A DNA stretch of 64,000 bases, from NCBI RefSeq assembly GCF_958450345.1, contig NC_088780.1:106094226-106158225 (forward strand). Direction: 5' to 3'. Origin of the DNA: Calliphora vicina (lineage: Eukaryota; Arthropoda; Insecta; Diptera; Calliphoridae). The notes below the pieces were generated by a model. It ran no database searches, was not told the origin of the DNA, and was given only the letters and a program-made list of their open reading frames with translations. The position numbers and the translations under genes were made by a program. Shown piece after piece: positions 1 through 10,601 of the stretch; within the stretch, counting starts at the first letter, position 1, and every line of letters begins with the position of its first letter.

Positions 1-83
1 TCTATATCTGGATTACTAAGTCAGTATTATAGACAATATGAATATCTAATGATATATATTTCAAAGACCTTTCCAACGACGTA
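1..83 (+). repeat. INE-1/DINE-1-like repeat, left part (split by Tc1 insertion)
   Basis: This stretch matches 32813-32863 plus 33764-33792 almost base for base (the 'tatatctggattactaag' and 'caacgacgta' blocks), which lie in a longer INE-like copy. The match stops exactly where the Tc1-like element begins and the family resumes after position 1671. The window therefore opens inside this repeat. The INE family name is inferred from the repeat marker seen in fuller copies. Confidence 0.6.
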
Positions 84-304
84 CAGTGGTTGACAAAACA
101 ATGGAAACTTTTCCAAATATTTCATTAGTGGCCTAAAATCTGAAATAATTTTTTTTAAAAATTTAACATTTTTGTAGTATTTTATTTGTATACTTTTATT
201 AACTTAATTTAACAAAAAACAAAGGACATAATTAAATTCTAAAAATGAGAAAACAAAATTAAAAGATTTCTTTATTACGGCATTGACAAAACAATGGAAA
301 CTTA
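84..304 (+). repeat. Left IR/DR of Tc1-like element
   Basis: This is the left terminal inverted repeat region. Two direct copies of TTGACAAAACAATGGAAACT lie about 190 bp apart (near 90 and 283). They are the probable transposase binding sites, judged by analogy with IR/DR elements. Confidence 0.8.
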
Positions 305-344
305 GGTATTATTTTAACAAATATGGTCTAAACTTTGCAATAAC

Positions 345-1308
345 TCAATATTTTGTTGGGAATCCCTTATTTTTTATAACTGCTACACATCGACGATGCA
401 TTGAACCAATTAAAGAGTCAATGGTCTCCTTTGAAATATTTTGTCATTCCCTTATAACCGCCTCCGATAAATCTTCCTTCCTGGTGTAATTTTGGGTCCT
501 TATTTTACGATCTACAATTTCCCATAGATTTTCTATGGGATTGAGATCTGGCGATTGGGCAGGCCACTTCAAAACACGTACCTCGTTGGATTGTAACCAC
601 TCGGTTACAACCCTAGAGGTGTGTTTCGGGTCGTTGTCGTGTTGGAATCTCCAAACTAGCGGCATATTTTCCTCAGCGTATGGATACATAACATCGTTTA
701 ATATGGTTCTGTATCCTATACCTGTCATGGTATCTTTTATAATATGAATTGGGCCCATACATTGCCCTGTGTTCTTTGGATCTAATCTTTTTCCCTTTGG
801 TCGTCCTACAAATGTTCTCCCATCACTGCCTCTTAAATTGTATTTGGATTCGTCGGAAAAGAGGACAGTATTCCATTTCTGTATCGACCAGTTTAAATGA
901 TCCCTGGCAAATTGTAGACGAGCAGAACGGTTCTTTTTAGAAATGAGTGGTTTTTTCACAGGACGATTGCAACCAAGACCAGCCTCATTTGCCCTGCGAC
1001 TAACTAACTGTTCGGGTACTTATTTCTAATTTTATGCTATTAACAACCTCTCGAGGAGTTATTTTTGGGAATTTCTTGAACTCTCTCGCTATTAAATTAT
1101 CTTGTCTAGGAGTAGTCTTACGAGGTCTTCCACCTAAATGTTCAGTTTTTACAGAACCGGTCTCACGAAATTTCTTTATAATTTTTGAAACTGCTGATTT
1201 ATTTATTGAATATTTGTCACAGATACTTTTATGTTTTAAACCAGCTTTAAAATCCTTAATTATTTTATTTTTTAAGTCTTCACAAATCTTAGCTTTAGCC
1301 ATTTTCAT
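345..1308 (-). pseudogene. Tc1-family transposase (DD34E) with two lesions
   Basis: This gene would cut and paste the surrounding Tc1-like element by binding its inverted repeats and cleaving next to TA. The start at 1308 gives a paired-like helix-turn-helix N-terminus (KSICDKYSINKSAVSKIIKK) followed by a GRPR hook (GGRPRKTT). The catalytic part follows, with first Asp in LFSDESKYNL, second Asp in QHDNDPKHTS and Glu in NPIENLWE. Exactly 34 residues separate the second Asp from the Glu. Two lesions break it: a tandem CTAA duplication at 1000-1007 that shifts the frame between HTH and catalytic domain, and a TGA at 444-446 where a Trp is likely. The frame beyond this stop still reads to a family-like terminus ending PTKY at 345. 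Ignoring the extra 4 bases the length is about 319 residues, within the usual range. It is inactive as read here. Confidence 0.9.
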
Positions 1309-1464
1309 TAACTTTGAAAAAAAGCAATTATCCGAAAAACTTAGAAAAAGATATTGTGAAAAATTACCAGAATTTAAAAATAAAATGACTGTAAACAGGA
1401 TTCTTTTTACATCGTTATTCTAAATATTATTTTCGTTTTACACTTCTTTCTTGCAGAAGTTTAA

Positions 1465-1669
1465 AAGTTTCCATTGTTTTGTCAGTAGCGAAATAGTGAA
1501 TATTTTTAATTTTGTTCCCTTTTTTCAGAATATAATTAATTATGTTGTTTGTTTTTCAGTTAATTTATATAAATAAAACTATACAAGTAAAATAATAAAA
1601 AAAAAAATTTTAAATTTTGGGCTACATATGGTATATTTGGAAAAGTTTCCATTGTTTTGTCAACCACTG
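1465..1669 (-). repeat. Right IR/DR of Tc1-like element
   Basis: This mirrors the left end. AAGTTTCCATTGTTTTGTC occurs at about 1465 (inner) and about 1644 (outer), in inverted orientation to the left pair. Confidence 0.8.
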
Positions 1670-1671
1670 TA

Positions 1672-1862
1672 TATTACGCCATATTAAATCGGATCGGAAA
1701 ACCGGTAAAAATCGGGAAAAATTTATTTTTAACCCGAGTTTTTTTTTAACCATTATTTTTTCAAAATGCAAAAAAATAATTTTAATTCTTATCTGAAATT
1801 ATACTTTGGTAAATGATTATAAGATTTGGTGCAGCCGAATATAGTTCTCTTACTAGTTTTTC
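1672..1862 (+). repeat. INE-like repeat, right part
   Basis: This continues the repeat interrupted at 83. It ends with 'gatttggtgcagccgaatat' followed by 'agttctcttactag', the same terminus seen at 33930-33961. Confidence 0.55.
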
Positions 1863-2382
1863 TTTTAAATGTAATTTAATAATCTCTGGCTACCGAATAA
1901 GTATGCAAGTGTGTAGATAAATAGATTTGTAAAAGTATCTGTGTATGTGTGTATGTTGCAGCATTTAAACTTATTCAACCATTAAGAATTTTCAACAGCA
2001 CAAAAAAGAAAAACGATAAAGATTTTTTTGTTTGCTGGTAAGTGCAACAATTGCAAATATTTATGGCATTTTGTTGTTTATTTTTTTTTTCTAATATAAT
2101 TCTACCTTTTCATCTACAAATTGTTACACGTATAAATTGTTAATAGATTATGTTGTTATATGTGTGTATGCTGCTTATTTCTATTCGATTTAAAGTATTT
2201 TTATATGAATGTTGTGATTTAATCAGCCATAAAATTTAACAACATTCTCATATTTGCGGAAGTTAAATTGTATTTTATTATTATTGTGTACAATTCATTA
2301 CACACATGTGTGTGTGAATGTTCAATAGACAATGAAATGTATAATTTAATTAAAACATGTGCTCAACTCAACTCGATTCTAT
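1863..2382. other. AT-rich non-coding stretch
   Basis: No supported gene. There are short TG-rich runs (about 1930-1960 and 2300-2318) and poly-T tracts only. Confidence 0.5.
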
Positions 2383-4545
2383 TCATTTCAATACATCGCA
2401 CTTTGGGTTCAATTGGTGTCAAAGTGGCGATTAATTGATATTTAGAAATAAAGTTTTTATAATAAATTTTTTTATAGGGTAAAAGTAGATAAAATTCTGC
2501 ATCACTAGCTGTCAAAATCAATCAACTAAGTTGTTTACTTTGTTTTCAGTGAGCGGTCAAAGTTAGAAAATTATTGATGTTTTTAAAAAAAGTGAAAAAA
2601 AATTTAAATTTTTAAAATTCAAGCGATTATTGTTAGTATTAAATCTATTAAAATTAAATATTTTATAATGGAACCTTCAAAACCAGGTATTAAATTATGT
2701 GTAAATATTTTTAATAAGTTTTTTAAAAAAGGTACAAACGAAATCACAGATTCCCCAAAAAGTTATTTTTTTTATTTTTTTTCAGATTAATTTTTACATT
2801 TACTGAATTTATTGAAAACAATAACTGGATACATATTTATACTAACGAGGAGCCGCAGAACAAAAGGTACTTTTTCGATGTATTTTACAAATTGATTTTT
2901 TTTTGGTATTTTTATAATATTTGGATTAAAATCTTCTAGAAAAAATCAATTTCCCAAAATTTTTAAATTTTCAAAAAAGTACCTTTTGTTTATACATTTA
3001 TAAACATTTGTGAAAAACAAAAATTAGATTCTAAATTAAATTTATACTTATATAACGGGTTAAACAATTTTTTTTAACTATTTTTTTTCTAAAATACTGT
3101 GTTTTTATATACTTATAATAATCCATATCCATATAAATATATAAATGTCTTTGTAAGTTTGTTTGTTTGAGCATCACGCCTAAACGGCTGAAGCGATTTC
3201 ATTGAAATTTTGAACATAGATAGATCCTTATTTGGAAGCGTCAATAGGCTATATCTTTTTTTAATACTTGGACCAGAAAGATATTTAAAGGGGGAAAACC
3301 GGTAAAATTGATACCTTTAGTTCTTAAACAATCAAGAGTAAACGGCTACACCGATTTGATTGAAATTTGGAACATAGATATTCCTTTACTTGGAAGAAAT
3401 AATAGACTATATAGTTTTTCTTAACTTGGACCACAAAGGGACAAAAGAGGGCAAAATTTGTACCACCCATACAAAGTAAATAGTTATTTTCGAATATATG
3501 GTGAACTATAATTGTGGAAGTCTTGAAATTTAGTCCGATAGCACCCTTATCATTTTACATGGTTTGGCTGAAAATGGGCGGCATTAAATTAGTGGGCGTG
3601 GCACCTAGCATACAAAGTAAATAGTTATTTTCGAATATCTGGAGAACTGTAAATGGGAAAGGCTTCAAACTTCATATGAGTTAATTTCTTATCAGTGCAA
3701 GAAGTTAGTAAAAAAAAATGGGAAGGATCGGAACTCGGAGTGAGTCACCTCCCATACAAAGTAATTAGTTATTTCTAAATATCTAGAGATCTATAATTAC
3801 TAGATTCTTCCAACTTTGTCCGAATAGCTCTCTTATCATTTTACATAGAATAGCTGAAAATGGGCGGGAGTGGATAAGTGGGCCTGGAACTTCCCATACA
3901 AAGTATATAGTATTTTCGAATATCTGCAGAACTATTATTGCGACAGCCTTCGAACTTTTTACGAATCAATTTTTTATCAGTACATTAAGTTTATCCAAAA
4001 ATGGGACGGATGGGAACAAGGGGGTGGCACTCCTTCTTAATTTCTGGCATAACAGGACACTGGCATAAACGTAATTTACACAAAGTTTAAAGACTCTTAC
4101 AATTAGATGCACTTGATATTCGAATATTTATATATTTTATCTACAATGGTAACAAAATAACTCATTTGAAGCATTACTTTAACTATTATAATAAATAGCT
4201 TTCATATCATTATAAGGAGTCTGACTAAAAATAGGCGAATGTCTTAAAAAAAGCTTCAAGATTTTTTAAAATCACAGGATATTTTTTGTACCTTCAACGG
4301 CATACTATGCAATTAATCACAAACAAGAAATTCCGGTATTAATTATATTCATTTATTTGCTTATAAAATCTTTTCACATTTTTTTTATTTTACTTCGACA
4401 GGGGTAGCGAAGCGCACCGGGTCAAGCTAGTTCATCAATAAAAAATATAATATTTTAAAACTACTGCTTGTATGAATTAATCGCCACTTTGGGTACCATT
4501 GAACCCACTGTGCATCGTTACGATTCAATTTAATATTCATTTCAC
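2383..4545. mobile_element. TIR element of unknown family, carrying a Helitron
   Basis: The segment 2383-2439 is inverted at 4474-4545, sharing 'tcatttcaatacatcgcac' and 'aaagtggcgattaatt' with some mismatches. This gives imperfect terminal inverted repeats of roughly 55-75 bp. The right half holds a separate Helitron-like repeat (3122-4430). The unique part (2440-3120) has no long open frame. A smaller inverted pair around ACAAAAGGTACTTTTT lies at 2862-2877 and 2976-2991. No target duplication could be resolved. Confidence 0.5.
3122..4430 (+). mobile_element. Non-autonomous Helitron-like element (subfamily B1)
   Basis: It appears to start with TCCATATCC after an A and ends GGGTAGCGAAGCGCACCGGG...CTAG followed by T. 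This fits the 5' TC, 3' hairpin plus CTAG and A|T insertion rules of Helitrons. The body contains several degenerate copies of a roughly 150-bp unit (about 3470-4020) marked by 'cccatacaaagtaaatag', 'aatatctggagaactataat' and 'gaaaatgggcgg'. No Rep/helicase coding is present. Confidence 0.7.
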
Positions 4546-4885
4546 TTCATTTATGGCCATTAAGTAAAAAAGCAAACAAAGAACAAGATAAAACAAAGCA
4601 ACAACAAATACCATAAAATTGCCAATTACAGATTTTAGGTGAAATTGTTTTTCTTTTAAGAATTTTATTTAAATAAATAATAACAAATAATAAAATATGG
4701 ATTTTAAAAGCGCCTCCCAAATTTTACTTCAGATTTGAATTAAATAGCAAATATGTTTTTTTAAGATTTAATTCCTCCATTCACAATAGGATTTGAATCA
4801 GTTATGGTCCGAATTTATAGTCACTAATTTCTTAAAACTTTCAAAAACTTATATCGAAATTTATGTCATTTCATCATTATATATA
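4546..4885. other. AT-rich stretch, nothing recognised
   Basis: No coding signal or repeat match was noticed. Confidence 0.4.
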
Positions 4886-4997
4886 CAGCCCAATTATGAA
4901 TAAAAAATTCCGCGGGAGTTTTTTCCCATTGAATTTGAATAGGAAAAATGAGAAAAGGGAAAAAACTCCCGGGGAATTTTTATTCATAATTGGGCTG
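4886..4997. repeat. Short 112-bp fold-back repeat
   Basis: CAGCCCAATTATGAATAAAA at the left is matched by its inverse ending ...CATAATTGGGCTG, and the inner GGGAGTTTTTTCCC block is also inverted. Together they form a hairpin with arms of about 45 bp. A related terminal fragment (CAGCCCAATTATGAAAAAAA) occurs at about 39447. It is a probable tiny MITE. Confidence 0.65.
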
Positions 4998-5009
4998 ATA
5001 AATTATTTA

Positions 5010-5270
5010 TTGACAATAAAATATTTTTCTGATACAGGAGTTATATGGGGGGTTTATGTCCGTATAATCAACATATTTATGGCTGCTCAAACAGTATTCC
5101 GGAGGGAACATTTGTGTGGGGGTTAGGTGAAATCATGGATCGATATTCCCCATTTTCTATACCAAACAAACCTTATCAACAAAGAATATTTGTGGACAAT
5201 TTCAGCGAGTAAGCTGCTTTCGTGTTTTCAACAGACGGAGGGACATTGCTACATCGGCTAAAAATTTCAT
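5010..5270 (+). repeat. INE-like repeat fragment
   Basis: It shares 'accaaacaaaccttatcaac', 'aaagaatatttgtggacaat' and 'gctgctcaaacagtattccg' (in one or other orientation) with 16900-17040 and 47440-47520. Confidence 0.5.
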
Positions 5271-5284
5271 AAAGACCTAGAATA

Positions 5285-5995
5285 TAAGGAGTGAAAACGA
5301 AAAAACCTTAACACACGTTTTTCCTTAAAACTTTTAACCCAAGTATTATTCGATTTTTTACCTTTTTGTTACCTTTGAAGAGAATGTCCGTTATTATGTT
5401 TAATGTCAATTATGTTCATTTGTTGTTAATCTGATTAAAATGAGTGACGAGAAAAAAGTGCGTACAAAAATTATTAAATATTTTCAACAAAACCCAACTT
5501 GGTGCTACAAAAAGTTGGCCAAACAATCAAAGTTCTGCCATCAAACTTATTCCAATGTTACTAAACAGTAACGGGAAAACATGTCCGTTGATAGAAAATC
5601 TGGTTCAGGTAGAAAGAATGGTCCGTTTCTAAAGCCAGAAAATAGAAAGCATTTTTAAAAGAGCTCCCAACACAACCGGTAGGAAAGCTGTCCGGTTAGC
5701 TCAGTACTCGAACTATTTGGTACGAAAAGTTAAAGCCAATGCAGGTTTAAAAACATACAATTCTCAAAATGTTCCTGACATTAACTCTGCTAAAAATTTA
5801 GAGTCCAGAAAGACAGAGCATGAAAATTGAATTATTAAAAAATATACCAGGATGACGAAACGTATGTTCTGGAAAATTTTTGGCAGCTTCCGGGTCAATA
5901 TTTTTATGTTGCTGATGCTGGAGGGAATGCACAGGGAGGCAAAATCAAAATTTTTTGGAAATAAATCTGGCATTTCTAAACGGCTGTTCCGATCG
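5285..5995 (+). pseudogene. Decayed Tc1/mariner-superfamily transposase, copy 1
   Basis: A start near 5440 (MSDEKKVRTKIIKYFQQNPT) opens an HTH-type N-terminus that continues KLAKQSKFCHQT with one frame shift. A KSGSGRKNG hook follows. After several stops, the catalytic entry QDDETYVLENF is read around 5848-5880. This layout (HTH, GRKxGP hook, D-E-T-Y first Asp) is that of an IS630/Tc1/mariner transposase common in insects; I cannot assign the clade. It ends abruptly before the second catalytic Asp. The region from GAAAAAACCTTAACACACG onward is shared with the copy at 24225, so both descend from one element. It is non-functional. Confidence 0.75.
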
Positions 5996-5999
5996 GGAT

Positions 6000-7010
6000 A
6001 AAATTTGAGTAATAATGACTCACAAAACTTATATTGTTTCTGAAATTCGACAAATAACTAAAGACAAAGTGACTCTCGATCACTGTAGATGAGAGTTCCG
6101 ATAGCTCCTTCTATAAATATATAAATATTACTGCAAGAAGTTACAATTCTAAAAACAAATATTTCAAAATTTTTAACTTATGACTTGAACCAATGAAAAT
6201 AAAAGGTACGGAATAAAATATTTGTTATTTAGCTGGCGAAATATTGGAAGAAACGCAATTAATAATCAAAATTAAAGTGGAGTTGAATGTGATGGAGAAT
6301 GTGATTTTGAAACGGCCGTCGAAAGAGATATTGAGGATGACATTTATAATGATTACATTGAAATAGATGAAGGCCATGATCTTAAAATATATGTATATAA
6401 GTGATGGTATTAACCGCGTACTTAAGTGTTGCAAAATATTTCATAAATCGAATGATAAACACAAATATTGCAAACTAACGTTTTCTTGCAATAAAAGCAT
6501 GGAGTTCGTCTTATACATGATTTTGACCATCGTTGAACATCTTTGTCTGACATGGTAATAAACTTTTTTCGTATTTGTAAATGCGTCAATCATGCACTGC
6601 CTGACTTCAAATTAGCCATGTTCACTGACAATGATATCAAGCTTTGGACAGATTCCCTTTATTATGTAATTCCCCAAGACCACTTTATTAAGCAAAGATC
6701 CGGCAACGTTGATAGAGCTTGATGTATAATACAATTTGTTATAAATAATTTAGAAATAGTGAATGATTAATTTACTAAAGAATTAGTTACTCAATTTAAA
6801 ACCCGAATTAATGAACGACATAAAAAAAGTTCTTAACACGTTTATATTGTATTTGAATTCCGGGTCATGTCCAACTACCTCAAATTTTTTAAAGCATAGC
6901 TAAAAAACGGAAACTAAAATGTTTGCTAGTCAATTGTTTTCTAGATTTTTCGGGAGGGAATCTGATCAATTCGATCTAAAACTGAGACAGGAAATCAAAT
7001 TTACAAATTT
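6000..7010 (+). pseudogene. Decayed hAT-superfamily transposase, copy 1
   Basis: The plus strand, read across frame shifts and stops, gives an acidic segment (VERDIEDDIYNDYIEIDEG, about 6315-6375), then INRVLKCCKIFHKS (about 6405-6450). Next come KHGVRLIHDFDHR and SDMVINFFRICKCVNHALPD (about 6495-6605), and MFTDNDIKLWTDSLYYVIPQ (about 6620-6680). This order resembles the middle of hAT transposases, where the conserved RW motif (here HR followed by a stop) precedes a leucine-rich helix. Later text reads TRINERHKK. The same sequence lies inverted at 42300-43150. Many stops make it inactive. No terminal repeats are visible on this copy. Confidence 0.65.
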
Positions 7011-7430
7011 GTAAATTTTACATAGTTATTGCCCTTAGTACATAATAAATTCTCTAAAATATTTAACAAATAAAAACATTTAAACAATTTCCTGAAGAAA
7101 TAAAAATAAACAATTTTTGTTTTCATAGCGCACAACAGATTTGTCATACCGAGAAATACTAATTTATTGAAATCGTCATGAATTTTTGGAAAAAAAACCG
7201 AAAATACATGAAAAAAACAAATAAAAGAACGAAAGATCAACATTTTAGACGAACAAACCCATCATGAATTAGAAAAGCCATAAATCCATTAAACTCAGCG
7301 CTATTTTTCTATTTTTTTTTAGAGGTAGCAAATACAAATACCTTCTCGCACACACTCACTCTCAACCTTTAGCAAACAGCTACAAACAAACAAAAAATTT
7401 ATTTTCCCAAAATCACCCACATATACACAC
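7011..7430. other. AT-rich stretch, nothing recognised
   Basis: There is poly-A/T rich DNA with no supported gene or repeat. Confidence 0.4.
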
Positions 7431-7814
7431 TAGGATGGCCCTTGTTTTGCAATTTTAGAATTTTCGATGCTCCCAAGGTCTAAATTAGTTTTCCGTCATC
7501 TAAAAGCCAAATGCTGACAATTTGAGCAAAATCGAATAAAGTTTAGAAATTGCACTTATTAGGTCTTGCAGTGGAGACTTCCGAGACTTTAGCTTGTAGG
7601 GTTTTCATAAGTCACAGGTCTATGTAAATAATCCCATGCCATCGGTCAAATTCGGCCTGATTCCACACATAATGGCAACGATAGGCCTTTTAAGAGAATA
7701 AAAATATGTTGATGATTTCTCAAACACTCTTTGTTTAATTTTAATTTAAAGATATGAAGCACTTAATGAAGGACCATTTTTTGGAAGTTTCGAAAAAAAA
7801 ATAAATAAATGAAA

Positions 7815-8043
7815 TTAAATTTTATTCTAATTCCACCTTAAAGTATACCGATCGACTCAAAATCATTTTCTTAGACGATTTATCGCAAAGTACAGGTCGC
7901 AATTTCAAATATATTTCGATCAAATTTTGCACATGAGGCCTATTGCAAAGATGAAGCCTATTGAAACTGGTAAATATCAGTCCATTATTTCCATAAAAAT
8001 ATTCTCTCGAAATAGGCTTAATTTATATGTGTAGGTATCCACA
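7815..8043 (+). repeat. INE-like repeat, left part (split by mariner)
   Basis: It matches 48785-49030: 'ccttaaagtataccgatcga', 'aaagtacaggtcgcaatt' and 'gcctattgaaactgg'. The repeat resumes after the mariner at about 9400. Confidence 0.6.
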
Positions 8044-8367
8044 CTAACTCGGAATTTTTTATTTTGAAACATTTGTACAATTTAAGTTTATTCAAAGTAT
8101 TAGCCCTTGTTAGCTATGACCTTTTCCCTTGTTTCTGAAAACATGTGGATTCCGAACCAAAAGAACTGCTCATATTTGGAGGTCAAGAACGAATTTCGGA
8201 TACTCTGTTCTGAAGTGAAGCGTATCCCACAGAGAGCTTTCTGCATCGATCGAAACTATAAGTCGGGTGAGGCAAAGCTTCCCAATTCTAAATAGTTTTT
8301 AACGGATATGTATTGCATAATGTGGCCTAGCGTGGTTATGAAGGAATATTACAGTTTCATGTCTGGT

Positions 8368-8793
8368 TTCAAACGCATCAGTTGTGTTCGGTACAGGTTC
8401 CCTGTAATGGTCTAGCTAGATTTCAGCAGCTCATAATTGGTAGGACCTTTTAGGCTCCACCAAATACAGAGCATTACCTTAGCTCAATGGATATTTGGCT
8501 TTAGTGTCAATTCAGCTGGTTGGCTGGAATTCTCATACGATCTCTTATGCTTCGGGTTATCGCAATATCGCAATGCTGGCTTCAAACGCATCAGTTGTGT
8601 TCGGTAAAGGTTCCCTGTGATGGTCTAGCTAAATTTCAGCAGCTCATAATAGGTAGGACCTTTTAGGCTCCACCAAATACAGAGCATTACCTTAGCTCAA
8701 TGGATATTTGGCTTTAGTGTCAATTCAGCTGGTTGGCTGGAATTCTCATACGATCTCTTATGCTTCGGGTTATCGCAATAAATCCATTTATTT
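8368..8793. repeat. Tandem duplication, 213-bp unit, inside mariner
   Basis: The block beginning 'ttcaaacgcatcagttgtgt' at 8368 repeats at 8581 with few changes. It covers the catalytic-core part of the mariner. Confidence 0.9.
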
Positions 8794-8853
8794 ACCACCG
8801 CAGGTATTTATTCGGTGCAAAACTATTTCCTTTCATTGCATTCAAGCAGCATT

Positions 8854-9383
8854 CCCAATTCCCCTGTTTTTTGAATGAATCCTGCTCTTTGCAAAATGCT
8901 GATTGATAAGCTCCCAATTATTTTTCAAGCTCATGTTGAATTTGACAACAATCTTCATGAAGTAATGCCTTCAATTATTGGTCTTCAAACTTTTATGGCT
9001 GGCCTGGGCGATCTTTAGTTTCCGTGGAAAAATCACCACACTTCTGAACAGCACAAACCATACATTCACCATAAGCAAACTAGTATTTCAAGGTCTCTCA
9101 GCTTCAATCCGTATGGTACCCAATTCCCCTGTTTTTTGATTGAATCCTGCTCTTTGCAAAATGCTGATTGAGTAGCTCCCAATTATTTTTCAAGCTCATG
9201 TTGAGTTTGACAACAATCTTCATGGAGTAATGCCTTCAATTCATGGTCTTCAAACTTTTATGGCTGGCCTGGGCGATCTTTAGTTTCCGTGGAAAAATCA
9301 CCACACTTCTGAACAGCACAAAACATATCTCGCACGTTGAAACCGATGAAACACATTCACCATAAGAAAACTTCCCATATATG
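8854..9383. repeat. Tandem duplication, 265-bp unit, inside mariner
   Basis: The block beginning 'cccaattcccctgttttttg' at 8854 recurs at 9119. It covers the HTH and linker part of the mariner. Confidence 0.88.
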
Positions 9384-9399
9384 ATGCTTTGTTGGCACA

Positions 9400-9615
9400 A
9401 AATTAAAAATGTTCAAATAAAACTCTTAAAAAATATTGATATCCATCACAAATAAGTCTAATGTAGAAAGAAATCATATGCCAAATTTACTTGGTGATCG
9501 GTCCACTTTCGAAAATCACTCACGAAAATAAATTATTGAAATTTTAAGATGATTTGCTCATACTCAGTGTAGGGTATTATATGGTCGGGCTTGACTCACT
9601 ATAATTTCCTACTTG
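9400..9615 (+). repeat. INE-like repeat, right part
   Basis: It ends 'gtgtagggtattatatggtc' near a terminal block like those at 51710 and 53595, completing the copy that begins at 7815. Confidence 0.5.
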
Positions 9616-9812
9616 TTTTCTTTAATAGTTATTTTCCAATAGAATACAGAAATTGTTCATAACAAATAAATTTCATATATTTTAGATTTTTCCTAATCTT
9701 GGCTGGCTGGGACAATTTTGAGCCCAGATATAAAAGGTTTAGAAATGTTCTAGAAATTTAAAATTAGGAACACGTAAATTAGCAAAGAAAATAAACAATG
9801 TGAAATTAAATA

Positions 9813-10181
9813 CACTAATACCCCGGTTTGCGTCGCTTCGTTGTGCGTCGGTTTCGAAGTTGCGTCTTTTAAAATGTCTGTGATTTCGAAGTTGCGTCGA
9901 TTTTGTTCCAGTTTGCGTTGCATGGCTTCGAAGTTGCGTCGTTAGTGCTTCGATTTGCATCATTTTTGTTTCAGTTTTCGTGGAGTGGCTTCGAAGTTGC
10001 GTCGTTAGTACTTCGATTTGCGTCATTAATATGAAAATTTTTGTATTGAAAGATAAATTTTTTCAACAAAAATTTTGAATCTAGGAACCAATTAAAGGAA
10101 AATGGTGCTTCGTTTTGCATCGTTTCGGTTTGCATCGCGTTTCTGCAGGCCCTATTAGCGACGCAAACCGGGGTATTAGTG
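9813..10181. mobile_element. pogo/Tigger-like MITE, 369 bp
   Basis: It has perfect 25-bp terminal inverted repeats starting CACTAATACCCCGGTTTGCG, and TA on both sides (9811-9812, 10182-10183). Such CAxTAATACCxCG ends with TA duplication are typical of pogo-like elements. The interior is an array of GCTTCGAAGTTGCGTCG units, clearest as a period of about 62 bp from 9911 to 10026. It is far richer in GC and CpG than its surroundings. It has no coding capacity. Confidence 0.8.
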
Positions 10182-10601
10182 TACTAGAAACTAGGTGATG
10201 AAAGTATTTTTAAGAAATATTCAAAAAAAAAGTTTGACCAAAAAATTTTTTTTCGAAATCCGCCAATTTAAAATCGGGCCCTACGCGAACACATAACCGG
10301 CAATACTGATACAATTTTCGTTTTTAGTCCTTATTTAGCGTTTATTAGGATCGAACATTTTTTTTTTAATTTTGTTAAATTTCATTTAAAAAAATTGTGA
10401 AAATGTAAATTTTGGGATTTGTGAATTACGATTTTAATAATATAAATAAATTTGACTTCAAATAAAATGTGAATCCTCTAAACGTTAAATCATTTTGCTC
10501 AAATTTCCAACGATTGATATTTCAATAACGGAGAACAATATTAGACCTTGGGAGAATTGAAAATCGAAAAAGTGCAAAATAAGGGCCACCCTAATACAGC
10601 A

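Larger units (their letters stand above)
84..1669 (-). mobile_element. Tc1-like transposon, 1586 bp, nearly intact
   Basis: The element starts and ends with CAGTGGTTGACAAAAC and its inverse, flanked on both sides by the TA duplication (82-83, 1670-1671) typical of the Tc1/mariner superfamily. Each long terminal inverted repeat carries the motif TTGACAAAACAATGG twice: outer copies near 90-113 and 1640-1663, inner copies near 283-304 and 1465-1484. This is the IR/DR arrangement known from Sleeping Beauty, Minos and some Bari elements. It carries one minus-strand transposase gene and is inserted in an INE-like repeat. Compared with other DNA elements in the window it looks young. Confidence 0.92.
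8045..9400 (-). pseudogene. Decayed mariner transposase with internal duplications
   Basis: The minus strand reads mariner protein from about 9390 (N-terminus) to 8045. It includes an FST-type link and RPGQP-like hook (about 9250-9290), LEALLHEDCCQTQ (about 9180-9230), and GDEKW-region remnants with DNPKHKRSYE (about 8755-8780). Then come AKVMLCIWW, YELLK and a second catalytic site reading HNHARPH (about 8330), where the family has HDNARPH. The C-terminus is SKYEQFFWFGIHMFSETREK. The family is mellifera/irritans-type mariner (DD34D). Two internal segments are duplicated in tandem, and there are many stops. It sits inside an INE-like repeat. Confidence 0.8.
7431..10593. mobile_element. Composite TAGGATGG-ended TIR element (hAT-like ends), 3.2 kb
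   Basis: Its left end TAGGATGGCCCTTGTTTTGC and right end (inverse of TAGGGTGGCCCTTATTTTGC) are imperfect terminal inverted repeats. These extend inwards through 'tcgatgctcccaaggtctaa', matched near 10545-10560. The flanks atacacac and atacagca agree at the first five bases only, so the 8-bp duplication is imperfect. Inside are an INE-like repeat, a mariner and a pogo-like MITE. The same termini with exact 8-bp duplications are seen at 32125, 45829 and 61183. Confidence 0.65.

Noticed and set aside
2670..2870. Possible first exon (ATG GAA CCT TCA AAA CCA G|GTATT) and a second exon ending at AAAG|GTAC
   Set aside because: Joining them gives an immediate stop, and no domain is recognisable.
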